Assembly: GCF_008831285.2 (NCBI RefSeq)
Contig: NC_045139.1
Location: forward strand, 26,578,412-26,642,411
Origin: Nymphaea colorata
Lineage: Eukaryota; Streptophyta; Magnoliopsida; Nymphaeales; Nymphaeaceae
Direction: 5' to 3'
DNA: 64,000 nt
Shown one piece after another: positions 13,780 to 25,700 of the stretch. How positions within the stretch are numbered: the stretch's first letter is position 1; every line of letters starts with the position of its first letter. A program made the translations under genes and the position numbers. The notes under the pieces are model-generated. The model worked only from the letters and a program-made list of their open reading frames with translations, had not been told where the DNA came from and did not search any database.

Positions 13780-15984
13780 TACATATGTGTATATATATGT
13801 ATATGATTGACCCTGTTATGAGTAAGCACAATGAAGGATCCAACTTATATAACACTAAAATAAGTTTAACAATGAATAATGTACGCAATGTCGAGACTTA
13901 AACAGCCTTCTCTTGCAAAAAGAACAACAGTTTTTTTTTTAGAAAAAAAAAAAGGAACTTTCAGGAGAAGTTGCATATGAAAGGCCCAACTAGACAAAAT
14001 CATAAAATACTTTGATTAAAAACATATTTCTGACACAATAAAACAAAAGAAGGCTCTGACAGCATTTTGTAGAAAACTACAAGTCTACAAGGCATTGCAG
14101 AAAACAACAAAACTTGAGGATAAAATAGAAAAACATTCAACTGCCTTACGTTCTATACAAGCAAAAGCTCATGATAGTCATTTACAAGTAAATATTTAAA
14201 AACAACATCAGCTTACATGGGATTCCGAAAGGTGGGGAGACAGGGAATGAGGATCCAAAAATAGAATAAGAACAAAACTAAGCTCAGAAAAAAGCCCAAA
14301 TTAATGGTTAGACATCTCACCCCTCCAGTTACATTGACAGCATTGGATCTTAAAAGTAGTGTGCAATACTTCCTGCAAAAATAAAGCAGCTTGTTCACAA
14401 CATGGAAGAAAGAAGAGTGCATAATACTGCATAAATTTAGACCACTAAAACCTGTGATTGAATCAATCACACCTCTAACATTTTCTCAGCAACAAAGGAT
14501 ATGTTTTAGGAATGAAATCAGCATGGCTATCTCAGTTAACAAAATGAAGTATTACTCACCCGCCAAAAACACAGCGCTCGAGAAATTGTGATTCTTTTCC
14601 AGTATTTGCAGCATACTTCATTGATGGAAGTTCTTTCTTGTAAACCTTTAGAACATCCTAGAAATCATGCAATAAGGAACCTTCAGATCCTCAAACTAGT
14701 ACCTAAAATATCTAAATGATCTCTACAGTTTTCAGTAGAAATATAACAGATTCAAGAGCACAGATGGACATAACAATGTGTCTTCGCAGACTTTTGGGAG
14801 GGATGCATTACTTTCGATGTGGTGTCCTTGTTTTCTAACACAAGGAAACCACATTCAACCAGTGAGGCATAACTCGTAAGCTATATGACCTCAGAACGAA
14901 TTTACAACAAGTATAACTGTAATACACCCATTCTAATTGTTCAAATGAATTCCAAAGTTTAAGCAAATTGCCCATAGCAAGGAGATTTGAGATCACAAGT
15001 CCAAGCGTATGAAAGCCAAATCACTCGTCCGTATTCAAAAACGTTAGGGAGGATGCACAGAGTTTTGTCTTGCACAGTTGAAAGTTCGACCAAAAAATCA
15101 AGAAGCCCTAGTATCGAAATAATCAAATATGACACCTTCCAATTAAAAGTTAAATTGCAGATATTGAGGAAAACAGAGAAACGTACTTGCAGAAGCAATT
15201 TTCCAGAACGATCAGCATCCTTTGGGTTGAGAACCACAAAAGAGTAATCTTGACACGCCGCAGGAAGTTCCTTCCCTTCTTCATATGAAGAAAATATCAA
15301 AAGAAAATAAGGCAAGTGAAATCCCTTAAAAACCCGGCCAATTGATCCAAAGCACGTCGGAAATTAACAAAGCGAAACAAATAAATAGTTTATCTACCAG
15401 TCTTTGTTACAGAATCCGATCCTTTCGGCGTACTCAAAACACCAGAACGTCCGCGGCCTCGGTTCCTCGAGGAACATTGCTTCGTCTTCTGAACTGCTTG
15501 AAACAAATCAAAGTCGACCCAGAAAAGAGAATCAGAAAAAACACAACTGAGCTTACGCAAAACATAGTCAAAGGAGACGGAACAAACAAACATGAATACA
15601 TAGTCAAAGGAGACGGAACAAACAAACATGAATAGAATAAAATAAAGTCACGACTTCAACTGTTAATAAGGAGATACGAGAACGGATACCAGAAACTTTG
15701 ATCGTCGACGCGCTGGGAACCGAAATCTCCAAGACATCAGAGTTGTGCTCAAAAGCGAACGCATCACCTTCAACTTTGACCTCACAATCTCCTGCGACAA
15801 AGAAAGCAACAGGGAGAAAAAGGAAAAACCGTTCACAAGAGGAATGGAAATAATAAAAGAAAGCAGTTCAACGCCTCAAAGTACATGCTCAGAATATAAA
15901 CAAGAACTACGGCACTTAGACTTTCAGGAGATCGATTGTACCGATAGAAAGAGAGGAAGAAGATGCAGCAGAGGTTCCCGCCAT
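2749..15984 (-). CDS. GNAT acetyltransferase-like / tandem BRCT domain protein
   Basis: Fourteen exons: 15984-15942, 15791-15690, 15493-15398, 15275-15187, 14657-14560, 14372-14321, 12740-12648, 10858-10748, 7734-7371, 7184-6766, 5500-5391, 3879-3821, 3742-3555, 2937-2749. Together they give 2013 bases, 670 residues. All junctions are GT/AG and phases agree. Residues 1-80 are low-complexity, with an RGRGR patch. Residues about 90-230 look like a GNAT acyl-CoA acyltransferase fold: the QHKGIG segment (189-194) fits the acetyl-CoA loop Q-x-x-G-x-G. Residues 350-465 are a polar linker. Residues about 468-550 and 577-665 are BRCT domains with the expected tryptophans (W534; W643 and W649). Tandem C-terminal BRCTs usually read phosphopeptides in DNA-damage signalling; linking that to acetylation here is inference. 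I recall plant proteins of this domain order but could not check one. Start chosen as the first ATG after the TATA-like site. Confidence 0.88.
2938..7370 (-). other. Introns 9-13 of the GNAT-BRCT gene
   Basis: The non-coding parts (2938-3554, 3743-3820, 3880-5390, 5501-6765, 7185-7370) are AT-rich introns. I see no transposon ends, RNA gene or conserved frame in them. Short frames around 4430-4860 show no family resemblance. Confidence 0.6.
8203..8480 (+). repeat. A-rich dispersed repeat, copy A
   Basis: About 280 bp, rich in A on the plus strand, beginning with a CGTTTTAAATGG-like edge and a TCTTGGGTATAA motif. It aligns by eye over its whole length with the reverse complement of 28620-28935 and with 45565-45905. 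Shared landmarks include ACAAACATCAAAAAATAAGT, CAACAAATAAAAATTAGAAAAT and CAGTTTGGCATTAAAAA. There is no coding capacity, so it is a non-autonomous element of unknown class. Confidence 0.75.
8556..8590. repeat. (GA)n microsatellite
   Basis: Uninterrupted GA dinucleotides of about 35 bases, followed by imperfect GA-rich sequence to about 8610. It lies just beyond repeat copy A. Confidence 0.95.
9034..9195. repeat. GGACTAGGCACCAG-type repeat, possible transposon end
   Basis: The motif GGACTAGGCACCAG occurs twice (about 9047 and 9162) with related CCTAGTCC and CTTAGGCG pieces between. A GCCTAGGCGAGCC motif reappears near 10088. This resembles the internally repetitive ends of some plant DNA transposons, but I could not define matching terminal repeats or a target duplication. 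Confidence 0.4.
9715..9950. repeat. Repeat related to the A-rich family
   Basis: It carries TATTATACCCGAGAAA-type motifs near both ends (about 9909 and, in variant form, 9728) and an ATAAGTCAGCC motif near 9746. These same motifs mark the ends of copy B at 28620-28935. It is probably a shortened or diverged member of that family. Confidence 0.5.
10136..10452. mobile_element. hAT-like MITE, copy 1
   Basis: A 317-bp non-coding element flanked by a perfect 8-bp direct repeat GTACAAAT (10128-10135 and 10453-10460). The ends carry GTCACAAATATCA and, inverted, TGATATCTATGGCAC; the left end has a few extra bases. The interior matches the element at 36462-36774 (for example CATAAAAATCATAAAAAACC and TTTTATTTGATTT). 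An 8-bp target duplication with CA-starting ends is the signature of the hAT superfamily. Confidence 0.8.
10859..12647 (-). other. Intron 7 of the GNAT-BRCT gene
   Basis: A 1.8-kb AT-rich intron. I see no repeat boundary, RNA gene or conserved frame. It splits the GNAT fold immediately before the putative acetyl-CoA loop (GIG at residues 192-194). Confidence 0.6.
13720..13774. repeat. (TA)n microsatellite in intron 6
   Basis: About 27 uninterrupted AT dinucleotides, flanked by imperfect CA/TA repeats from about 13675 to 13805. Intron 6 (12741-14320) is otherwise featureless to my reading. Confidence 0.95.
15563..15634. repeat. Perfect 36-bp tandem duplication
   Basis: Two identical 36-bp units (15563-15598 and 15599-15634) beginning CATAGTCAAAGGAGACGG. 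They lie in intron 2 of the GNAT-BRCT gene and do not touch a splice site. Confidence 0.95.
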
Positions 15985-16142
15985 GGACGGACGTTGCCAA
16001 GAGCCCCAAACCCCCTCTCGCGCCACGACGCCCCACTCTCGCGGGGGGAAATATGCGATGGCGGTCGCGTTGACAAAAAGACTACGCTGCCATCAAGTTT
16101 TTCGGTAATCGAAAACATTTTAACAGAAAAATCGGCGCCCAT

Positions 16143-16149
16143 GTTTATA
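16143..16149 (-). promoter_or_regulatory. Candidate TATA box of the GNAT-BRCT gene
   Basis: The minus strand reads CTATAAACA about 160 bases upstream of the ATG at 15984. Position and composition suit a TATA box; no transcription start is known. Confidence 0.45.
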
Positions 16150-16193
16150 GCCTTCGTGGTAAAAGCGTAATTTGGTTAAAGGCCAGAATTTAA

Positions 16194-16202
16194 CCCGCGA
16201 AA
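16194..16202 (-). promoter_or_regulatory. Candidate E2F-type site
   Basis: The minus strand reads TTTCGCGGG, fitting the plant E2F consensus WTTSSCSS. It is about 45 bases upstream of the candidate TATA box of a gene whose BRCT domains suggest a DNA-repair role. Single short motifs occur by chance, so this is tentative. Confidence 0.35.
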
Positions 16203-19200
16203 TTCAAAATATTTGAGTGGACCGCCTGGCGGTTACTCACCACGCCGGCACGTTTTCATTTGGAGACGAAATGACCTTAATGTCCTTGTTCAGGAACCTG
16301 ATTTACAAAGAACGTGAGATGGGGCATCAAGAATCGGTTTGGAATTTGAACTTGAACTTTTGGAATTGGACTTAGATCCGATAATGGTAAAATCCGAAAT
16401 TTTACATTTACTGAACTTATTCAGATTTAATTTTTTGAACTGTCCGTCGCAAATGCACATTTTATAATAATTTTTAATAACATCAAATGAAAAAATAATT
16501 ACAGTTTTTATGAAGCCCAAGTGAGTTGAGAACACGAGTTGCTAACCTAGCCGATTTTTTATGTTTCTAACTGGAGCTAGACTAATTTAAGGAACAAAGT
16601 TCGGATTACTCGACCCGTCCTAGTATATATGATTCAATGGCTACACCCATATTTGACATGTGACGGGTTTCGAGCGGGTTAGATTTCAGGGTAATTATGG
16701 TAAGAATTTTGGTGTCCTTTCACACTTTTTTGTAATTTTTCGTTGAGATCAGTGTGGTAAATGCCATTATATATATCCAACTTAGATCGGATATATGACC
16801 ATCATTGGATTCGAGTTTATTCTGATTCAGATTCCGATATACATAAATATGATTTGGATCAGATTTATTTTTAAACAAATAGCATGTATCTAATTTTCTT
16901 GCATTTTGAAAATAAGCCAAATTCCTTTCAAAAATTCATACTCAGATTCGGATTCATTTTTTTTTGTTTGTATTTGAATCCAAATATGTGAATATCCGAA
17001 CAATGCGGATACAGTTAAGGGTATATCTAATTAGGATAGGATGCAATATAATATAAAATATTTTGGTTTATTTAAATTTAAAATATTAAATCCATATAAT
17101 AGGCCCTGCATCATATTTGGCAAAAGGTCATAGGAATGGCCAATATTGGATGTATATAGACAACGTAAGTAGGATATTGTTATGGCTTCTATAGCTACTA
17201 ATGCAATTTAATGTTTAACATTGTCATAACGCGCTAATTTGGGCAATTTGGTTTCGTATCCCGAGGGATTTGAGAATATATGATAAAGTTTCATCTAGAA
17301 CGAGATTCATTTGATGGAATTTTTGAGACAAGACATGGCTCTATGCTTTTTAGGTTAGACTTGCTAAGGCGAGCACTTTTAATTTGCTGTTTAATTGAAC
17401 AGAGAGTATTGTTTTTTTAGTTACCATATTTGCAATACAATATCTTGGGACTATATAATACTGATGCAATGCATATTATAAAAAAAAATTATTTGTGATA
17501 ATTTTAGCAAAATATGGATGAATGTATAAGATAAAACATACTCATTAAATGCTCGTTTAGACTTGAATGTCTGTTACCTCCCAGTGTCAATATAAGGTAT
17601 TAGTAAGGTTTGTTTGCATCGCGCAAGCTTTTGAATAAATAAGAAAGAGAATGACATTTTATATGGAGTGATTATAAGTAACAAAATTTTAGATAGTTAT
17701 GCGGAAAACATCATGCGATGAATTCATACCAAAAAAAAAAAAAACAGAAAATTGCGGGACTCATGAGCGCTGACTGTTATATTTTGATGCACCAATTTTT
17801 TCCATCTATTTTATGAAGGACATTGCAAAGAAAATGAGTTCAATTGTAATTGAGTTATGTGGATTCGTTACAAAGCCATGATAAAAGCTAGAAGACAAAA
17901 GGAGCTTGGAAGTATTGTGTTACATAACAATTTGCCTATTCACTTAGGGAAGCTACGTTAGTTGGTCCTCCTCACTATCGATGAATCTATATAAATGAAA
18001 GGTATAATGCACTTTTTTCAAGTTTATAATATTTTAAATTAGTATGTTCTTTCTCAAAAGCAATTCTTTGATACTTTATAGATATTTGGGCAGTCTTCAA
18101 TGATATATCCATAATAAAAATGTAATATGAACAGTTCTATGCATTAAGTTATCTAGCCAACAAACACATACCATTTTTTTATGATATTTATCTGGAGCTG
18201 AGACGATATTTAATCACATACACATAAATGAAGATAGTCAATTGTAAGGGCAATCGAAGTATTTGCTTTAGATGATGTTATCTTACAATAAGCACATGCT
18301 GCACATCAATATGTGATGTTCAATCATCTTAAGTAATACTACTTATTTATTTACTGTTATTTTCATATTATTAATGTTCTTATACACATTTTGATATCTT
18401 CACTTATATTGAAAATGTAGGTTACACCTTCAAATAGTAAGTGTTCAACATCAAAAGTTTTCTCTAGAAACTGACACTATGCAGAACAAGGAATTTCAAG
18501 GTTGGTTCAATAAGCATGCATACTTTCCGCTTGTAATTGATAATCTTTTCTCAAATTATCTATAATGTTTGGTAAGTCGGTTGTTTTTTAGGTTCAGTCA
18601 TTACATAAAGAAGGTCATGAGGTTACACAAGGTCTGTTGTCTCTTGTAGCGAATCTTTGAGGTGGATAAATCCCACAGATGCTGGATTTTGATATATGCA
18701 TTAACATATTGAAAAAAAGTGATAACATAATATCTAAAAGGAATATTACAAGGTGCATAATGCACTTTGTAAGCGGTTCAAAGACGTCTCTCCTCGATTT
18801 GTTTCATATCATTTTGCACAAAATTTGCATTATTGGTAGTATGAATAAGCAAAGATGTATTGAGAAATATATACCTGTATATTAATTCGACAACGTACCT
18901 CAAATTTCATGTTTTATAACTACATATTGTGTATTGCTCAACCTCTAGTTCAATGCTTATAACAAATGGTGCCTATATTTTTAATATAGAAATTAAGTGA
19001 AAAAAATTGCAATAATTGTGCATAATGAAGCTACATACACATCACGGATATGAAAAAGCGTTGTATATGTAGCTATTTTTGGCATGATGAGTAGTATACT
19101 ATAAGTTAATTGGTTGTACCTTTTCATTTATTTCATTCTTATAGTTCTTTAAATTTAAACGGACAATTGAAAAAAAAAAAAAAAAAGACACTGTGAGCTA

Positions 19201-20357
19201 AGTTTTTCACGAGGACTCATAAGAACAACGGAAAAAAGGTAAAGTTATTGTAATTTCCAAGGTTTTTTACCTTCTTAAGTACAAAATTCTTACTTGCTAA
19301 ATTTTATAACAATAGTTTGTAGGCACAATTGAAACAACTAATAGCTGAGACACCTTTAAGGACCACCAGATTATATATCTCGAGATGATGCCACTTCTCA
19401 AATCTGGACATCGATGTGTTGTGTGCTTGGTTTGAATGCGATTCTATTGCCTATAGTGACTTGAGACAATCTTCTATTAACTATAAGTATAGTTTATACT
19501 ATAATTATGTACGCGTATTTGCTCAATGTGCATTCATTGGTTGAATATAATATAAGAGCCCACGTTGCTGAAGAAAAAACTTTAGCGTTTGGGCAACAAT
19601 TTCATAAATGAAGGAGCAAACCAAAATTCTCACTAGCATATGGAAAACTTTTTTTTACATTAAGATGATGATTATCTTAAAACCATGTTAAATTATTATA
19701 CATTTTTTTCATTATTGCATGAATTAGCCGGCCGGATTAGGAGATATAGTTGTAGAATGTTAGGAGCTTGGTAAAGTAGACGTCGATTATCAATCTTGTT
19801 GCTGATTGCACTGGATTCATGTTAATAAAGCTAGGTTACTGGTAATAAATTCTTTACAAATTAGGTTAGGTTGAGTGTTTGCGATTCAGGTTCATTACTC
19901 ATAGTATTTTCTCCACAAATCCTCAAATGTCATGGTCCTAGTTTTTTCAGATGTCCAAGAGCATAATAAACTGGCTATTAAGCTACCAAGAACCAAAAGA
20001 AAAAGCAATTCCATATTTGGTGCTTTGAGAGCTTTCTCTGATGATAGGCCTGGTAACATGTCATGAGGTACATGTTCTTAATGACTTGAAAGGATGCGAC
20101 CATGTTCTGGATCCTTATATTATGTTGGGTTTCTTGGTTGATCTGTGCAAGAAATTGGTACTTGTTGCAACTGTCAGAGTATTCTCTTATTTTTGTTTCC
20201 TTTCTGGTTCTTGTTCTTTCTTAGTTTCTTTTTTTGTTCGATGAAAGCTGGCTGGGATTCCCTTCCATTAGTGAAAGGATAAAAGAATGCAAGAAAAAAC
20301 TGAAAACTGTACGTAGAAGGCCGTTAGGCCTAACAACAAGCCCATCCTTTAGGTGAT
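16203..20357. other. Intergenic sequence, no gene seen
   Basis: AT-rich, with only short unconvincing reading frames. From about 16340 to 17040 it is peppered with degenerate GGAT/ATCC motifs (for example ATCCGA, GATTCGGATTC, TATCCGA), a texture that recurs near 46600-46900 and 47600-49000. Beyond 17050 I see no repeat boundary. Confidence 0.5.
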
Positions 20358-20525
20358 CACTACAAAAATATAATATTTTGTGGTGAAGGCCAATGTTCAT
20401 GGATGTCGTTTTATAAATGTCGGTGAAAGTCCATCTTCACCAACATCTTTTACTGGACGTTGGTGAAAGGAGACTTTCACCGATGGCCGCTTTGGCACGC
20501 ATCGGTGAATCCATGTTTTTTTTTT
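20358..20525 (+). mobile_element. One end of a CACTA (En/Spm-like) transposon
   Basis: Begins CACTACAAAAATATAAT, the hallmark CACTACAANAA terminus of plant CACTA elements. It is followed by closely spaced sub-terminal motifs in both orientations: TGGTGAAGG, CGGTGAAAGT, TTCACCAAC, TTGGTGAAAG, TTTCACCGAT, TCGGTGAAT. No matching inverted end (TTTTTGTAGTG) was found in the window, so this is a fragment or solo end. It does not encode a transposase here. Confidence 0.7.
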
Positions 20526-22055
20526 TTTGTTTTTTAGGTAGTCGGTGGCTATTCAACCCATGATATTCCAGCATACATAGTAATCCTTCCTTGTAACCCT
20601 TTCATTTTTTTGGTAATAAAAGGTTGGGAGCCTAGAGATGAAGAGATCAACCGCAAGATATGTTACAATGTTGCAAAACATCCTCATGCAATGGAAATCA
20701 AAGAAGCAAAACATTGTTTCAAGAGCTTCAGTTGCAGCCGATGCGATAGTTGCATGCATGCCCACATGGTTGCGATAACTTTTCAAAGATCTTGATTTTG
20801 ATAAAAAAACAACTGATGCACTTGTAATGCAATAGTGAAATTATATATGCTCCATATAGCAGCAAAAATTCTGTTTTACATGGAAAAGAACTCTAAGCAT
20901 GTAGAGCTGGATTGTCATTTTGTAAGAAGTAAAATTCAAGCTAAGGTGATCAAGGCATTTCATATCTTCACTTGCAATTTATAGTTACATCTTCACTGAA
21001 GCACTTGGCACTGATCAATTCTCATCATTTAGAAGTAAGTTGAACATCATGGACATAATGGCATGCCGGCACCAACTTGATGGGGAATGTTAAACCCAGA
21101 TCTAAATCACGACAATCATGGACTCCAGTCTTGGCACACCATAGACGTAGTTGTCTCTTGATAACTAATTTGCAAACTATTGTCCTTCGAGATATTGTGT
21201 TCCCATTTTGTTGATATCTCTTACTTCTTCGATCCTTACATGCAAGCGATGATCACGTTCTTCTATTTTATAGGAGGTCTACTGTGAAATGAATAAAATT
21301 ATCTGGCTTACCTTTCTCATTTATATTATTACTCTCTCTCATGCACATACATTGTAGATGACCAAGTTCCTCTTGTTCTAGGCAGTGTTATCATTAATAA
21401 TTAGTTTATGAATCGAATCAAGAAGCCAACCAACTCAACGAATGCTGAATCAGATAGGAGTTTGTGAATCATATAGAAAAATTTAAAAATGTATGAAAAA
21501 TCAGAGAGCAAAGAAGAAGAAGAAGAAATTAATGGGAATATGACAATAACAATATTAAAATTGCGAAGATACCTCATACGAGTTCCGCTTCCCATTGTCA
21601 AAGCATGTGAAATCGGATCAGTTGCTTCCATTGCTGACACACAAGCAATCTTTGGGCGACTACATTTGCAGATGTCAGTTTGAAGGCTAGTTTGTATAAT
21701 ATAGCACTTAAAAGGATATATTGTCTATGCATTGGAACAATACGTTTTTAATCGTTTGGACAAGAAGTTTACATCCTTATGGTTTTTACTTTAGAAAATA
21801 AAAAATGTAACAAATTCTTGGGAAGAATGGTAAGACCGGGCAATGCACGATACTCATATACATATTAGACAAATAAATACATAAAACATAAATATGAACA
21901 GAGAATACAAATACATGAGGAATTTGCTTCCGTCTTACAAGAATACGATATCAGCATGCTGAACAGTGATGGTGGTCTTGATAAATTTAACCGTGTAGAT
22001 GAACTTGGAAGGTCCTAAAAGTAGGAAAAGGAAAGAAAAACCATGAAATTGATGA
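20526..22055. other. Intergenic sequence, no gene seen
   Basis: Short frames only (up to 79 codons) with no family resemblance. No terminal repeats were identified. Confidence 0.5.
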
Positions 22056-22370
22056 CTAGATCAAGTTTTATTAGCTGACAAACTTAATATTATCCTAAGA
22101 ATAAGACCAACTAAACCATAAATATTTGCTCCCTAGATCAATTTTTATTAGCCGATAGACTTAAGATTATCCCTTTCCAGAACCTTTACAGTATCCAATT
22201 TACATATCAGATTTCCATTTTTTGTGAACCCCATGTTGCAATGAACAAGTTCCTGTACACAATTGGACTCCTCAAAAAAGGTACGTATTTTCAATTTTGT
22301 GAACCCCATGTAACTATGAACATTTACCTGTACACGATTGAATTCCTCAGAGACATATTCAAATCGCCGA
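22056..22370. repeat. Two adjacent diverged direct duplications, 77-bp and 75-bp period
   Basis: Copies starting CTAGATCAA at 22056 and 22133 share about 40 bases with few differences. A second pair starting TTTGTGAACCCCATGT at 22221 and 22296 shares roughly 60 bases with scattered differences. The similar periods suggest one old local duplication process downstream of CHLD. Confidence 0.7.
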
Positions 22371-22707
22371 AAAGCCAGACAACACTTGCAGATGGCGTAA
22401 TTGATTGATAATTAGTTATTTTTTCATGTGTGTATTTGTCAATGGCCTACTAGCCAGGGGTAAAACAGCAAACAGCTTACTCCTCTTCCGGCGCTGCAAT
22501 TTTCTTCCACAGTTGTCTAAAAAGCAATGGCAACACGCTATGAAAGTAAACCAAGGAAAATTCCAATCAGCATTCCATTTCCACAAAGATCCTGGTATAC
22601 AAGGCGTTGGAGACAGCAAAATCCAACAGAGATTACATAATTGCAATATAAACACAAATAAACAAAAAATTGACATCACAAGATTGTTACATGTTGAAAT
22701 TGAAGGA

Positions 22708-25700
22708 TCAAGAGTTCTTCAGGGCACTCAGTGCTTCCTTGGTTGTTGCAGATATGACAGCATCTGAGGCGTTTGGCAAGTAATAGTATTTTCCTGTGCA
22801 AATAGCAATAATTTAAGCAAACATTCATTGGCATCTAACATAAAATAAATGAGTTCTACATTGGAAAAAAGGATTGTAAGAGAGGCTGCGGACCTTGAGC
22901 AACTCTAGCGATCTCCTTTGCAAATCCCGTCGACACAAACTTGTTCTCCGTGTCAATTACCAGAAGTGACATACCTGCTTTGAAGATTTTGCCAGCTACA
23001 TCCAAAATCTCATCCTTGGAAGAGGAAGAAGTAAAAAAAAATAAGCTAAGTTGGCTATTCAAAAGAGATAAACTCCAACTTTACAACAGACGACATTTTT
23101 GTGGGTAGCAAGGGTAAACTCAGCTTTTCTGACATCAGAATTGCCAACCTAGGACGTAGGTGTTTACCAAGCCCTTCTCTGTTTGATAGTCAGAATAAGG
23201 CCAGTGGTTACAATACCTTGTGCCCCTGCTTACCAGGAGGGCCGCAGCCATTTTTCAGAGGGAGTTAATCCAACTGTTCAATTCTAGGCCAAGATCAACT
23301 CAAGAACTTGAACCAAGCACCTAGCCAAGTGTGAAATGCTTTCAGGTGCAAACATGGTAGTTCTTCCAATAGAGAACTAATATAACTTGGAAAAATTGAT
23401 AGAACCAACAGGCCGGTTCCAGGTTAACTTCAGTTTGCACTTGAGTTCCACAAAGTTGGAGATCATTTTGGTCTCAATTGTTAAGTTCTTAACCAAATTT
23501 CAAGTTGTTGGTATGCCTCAATACACCCATTGCCAAGTAGGCGACTCAAGCATCCGACACTTAAGCACCTAGAAGACATGATCAAACACACAGACTTCAT
23601 GGATCACTGCCAACAATTCTGAACCAGCAGTTCACTAATTCCTAGCTGAAGACTGGTAATGGCCTTGGGAAGACAGATATCATGAAGCGGGCACATTTAA
23701 AAGAGTAAAGAAATAAAAACTGGGGCAATAATTATTATCAAAGTTATCCACCAAAATTTAACAAGGAAAGCACAAAGCTAGTAAGGCATATTTATTACCT
23801 TCAGTTCCTGTGCTGAAGGCTTAGGGGCATCTGGAGATGCAGCGACTTCAGGATCAGTAGACCTCTTCAGTGAGACATTGGCTCTTCCATCAGTAATTGC
23901 TACTATCATGACTCGTCCAACATCACCACTTTTTTCAGCATTCAACCCCACCCTAACAGCCTAACACATTTACATTGTTGAGTCACACAACTTGGATAGA
24001 AGAAAATCATATCCTTGTATGAAGAATAAACTGGGAGAAAGATAAACTTCAGAATTACCGTGCTAAGACCATGAGCTAATGGGGAACCTCCACCACAAGG
24101 AAGCCTCTCAAGGCGCTTTCTTGCCATAGCAATAGAACGTGAAGGAGGAAGAAGCACATCAGCTGAATCACCTCGGAAAGGGATGATGGCAACCTATCAT
24201 ACAGCTCAAGCATCAAGATAGATGCAGATGGAATGAGATACAAACAACCACACATGTGGACCAGGATCTAGAACCAGAAGCACACATGCACACATATTAC
24301 TATGCCATGCACCAAAACTGAATATTAACTAGGATCTAATTGGAACTTGGTCTCACATATTCCAGCTAATGCAGAGACACTCTACTTGATGTAAAACAAG
24401 AAGGAAACATAACTAGGCAACCGAAAGTTGTCTAAGCTACTATTGACTCACATGTTTGGATCCAATAAGAGTAGTTCATGCATCCAACTCCACTGAGAAA
24501 TTTGAACTGCTTGAAATAAAGGATCATACACATGAAATGCTAGTAGAAGCAGGAACATAATTAATACATAGATAGTCGGAGCATACAAATATTTGAGCTG
24601 CTTGAATTAAACTTGACTTCCCAATGTTCTAAGCTGGGTTCAAACTCAATCCATCAATTATCAAGGCAAAAACGACCAGATCAGAACTTGTATATCAATA
24701 AGCCAAAGCTAGAAAAGCCAGCTTGACCGCAGAGTGGAAAAGGACATGAACATATAATACATTTTATGTCTATCATAGCAGGGTAATGTTGATATAGGGG
24801 TTTTCTTCATTGTCAGCCGTCCATCATTAAGAAACAACATTTCCTTTTAATACTCAGCTAAGCATGAGCTTTCCAGGCCAGGGCGAGCATAAGCTCAAGC
24901 GGATTCTGCAAGCTTGGAAATCTTATTGCCAAGCTGAAGTAAAAAACACCCATTCTCAGGCCAAGCTCAACTGATGTGCAATCCTTGAAAAACATTGTAT
25001 GTCAATTACCCCATTATATTTTGCTTAAAAAAACTTCAACAAACTATTCAATTGATTAATGTTCAAGGTTTAGCAACAAATACTACCTGATCTCTGCTTG
25101 TATAGCTCTCAGCAAGCAATTTTAGTGCTGCACCTTTCGCATTTTGCATACGATTTAATGCCATACTCCCACTAGCATCAACTACAAATATAACCTGCCA
25201 AGGAACACCACAGGACAGTTAATCTCAATGAAGGCCCTCCTGTACTTGCCAACACTAGCATGCACAATATCATAATTCCAGATTTTAATGATTCTAAAAC
25301 ATTGTGAGAATTAAGGAGCTAAGTTCAAAAACAAATAAAAAGTTCTCTGAGACTGATTGACAATGTGTATCTGAGGACATCGGGTCATTCAGAAATCAGA
25401 GAAACAATATTGCACTGTAAATCATTAATTCTAAATGACACATTTGTTTTTCAGAGTCAAAGCAAATCAAGAAAGGGAAAATAAAAGTAACAATCCAAAA
25501 CTCAACATACCAATGCTCCAGCCTTTCTAGCCATTCTTTTAGCACGCATGTCGGCTTTCTCCACAAACACCCTCTTATTCTCTTCAACGCTCTTTTGCCT
25601 CCGCAGCTTCTGATAAGGTGCAGCAGCCCTAAGGGTTGCATCAACAGCTAATCTTCTCACAGGTCCCTGTTCGAGGGATGACCAACAAAAATTATGAGCC

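Noticed and set aside
13554-13888. Two overlapping minus-strand frames of about 90 codons
   Set aside because: They are made of the TA/CA microsatellite and translate to YI repeats; not genes.
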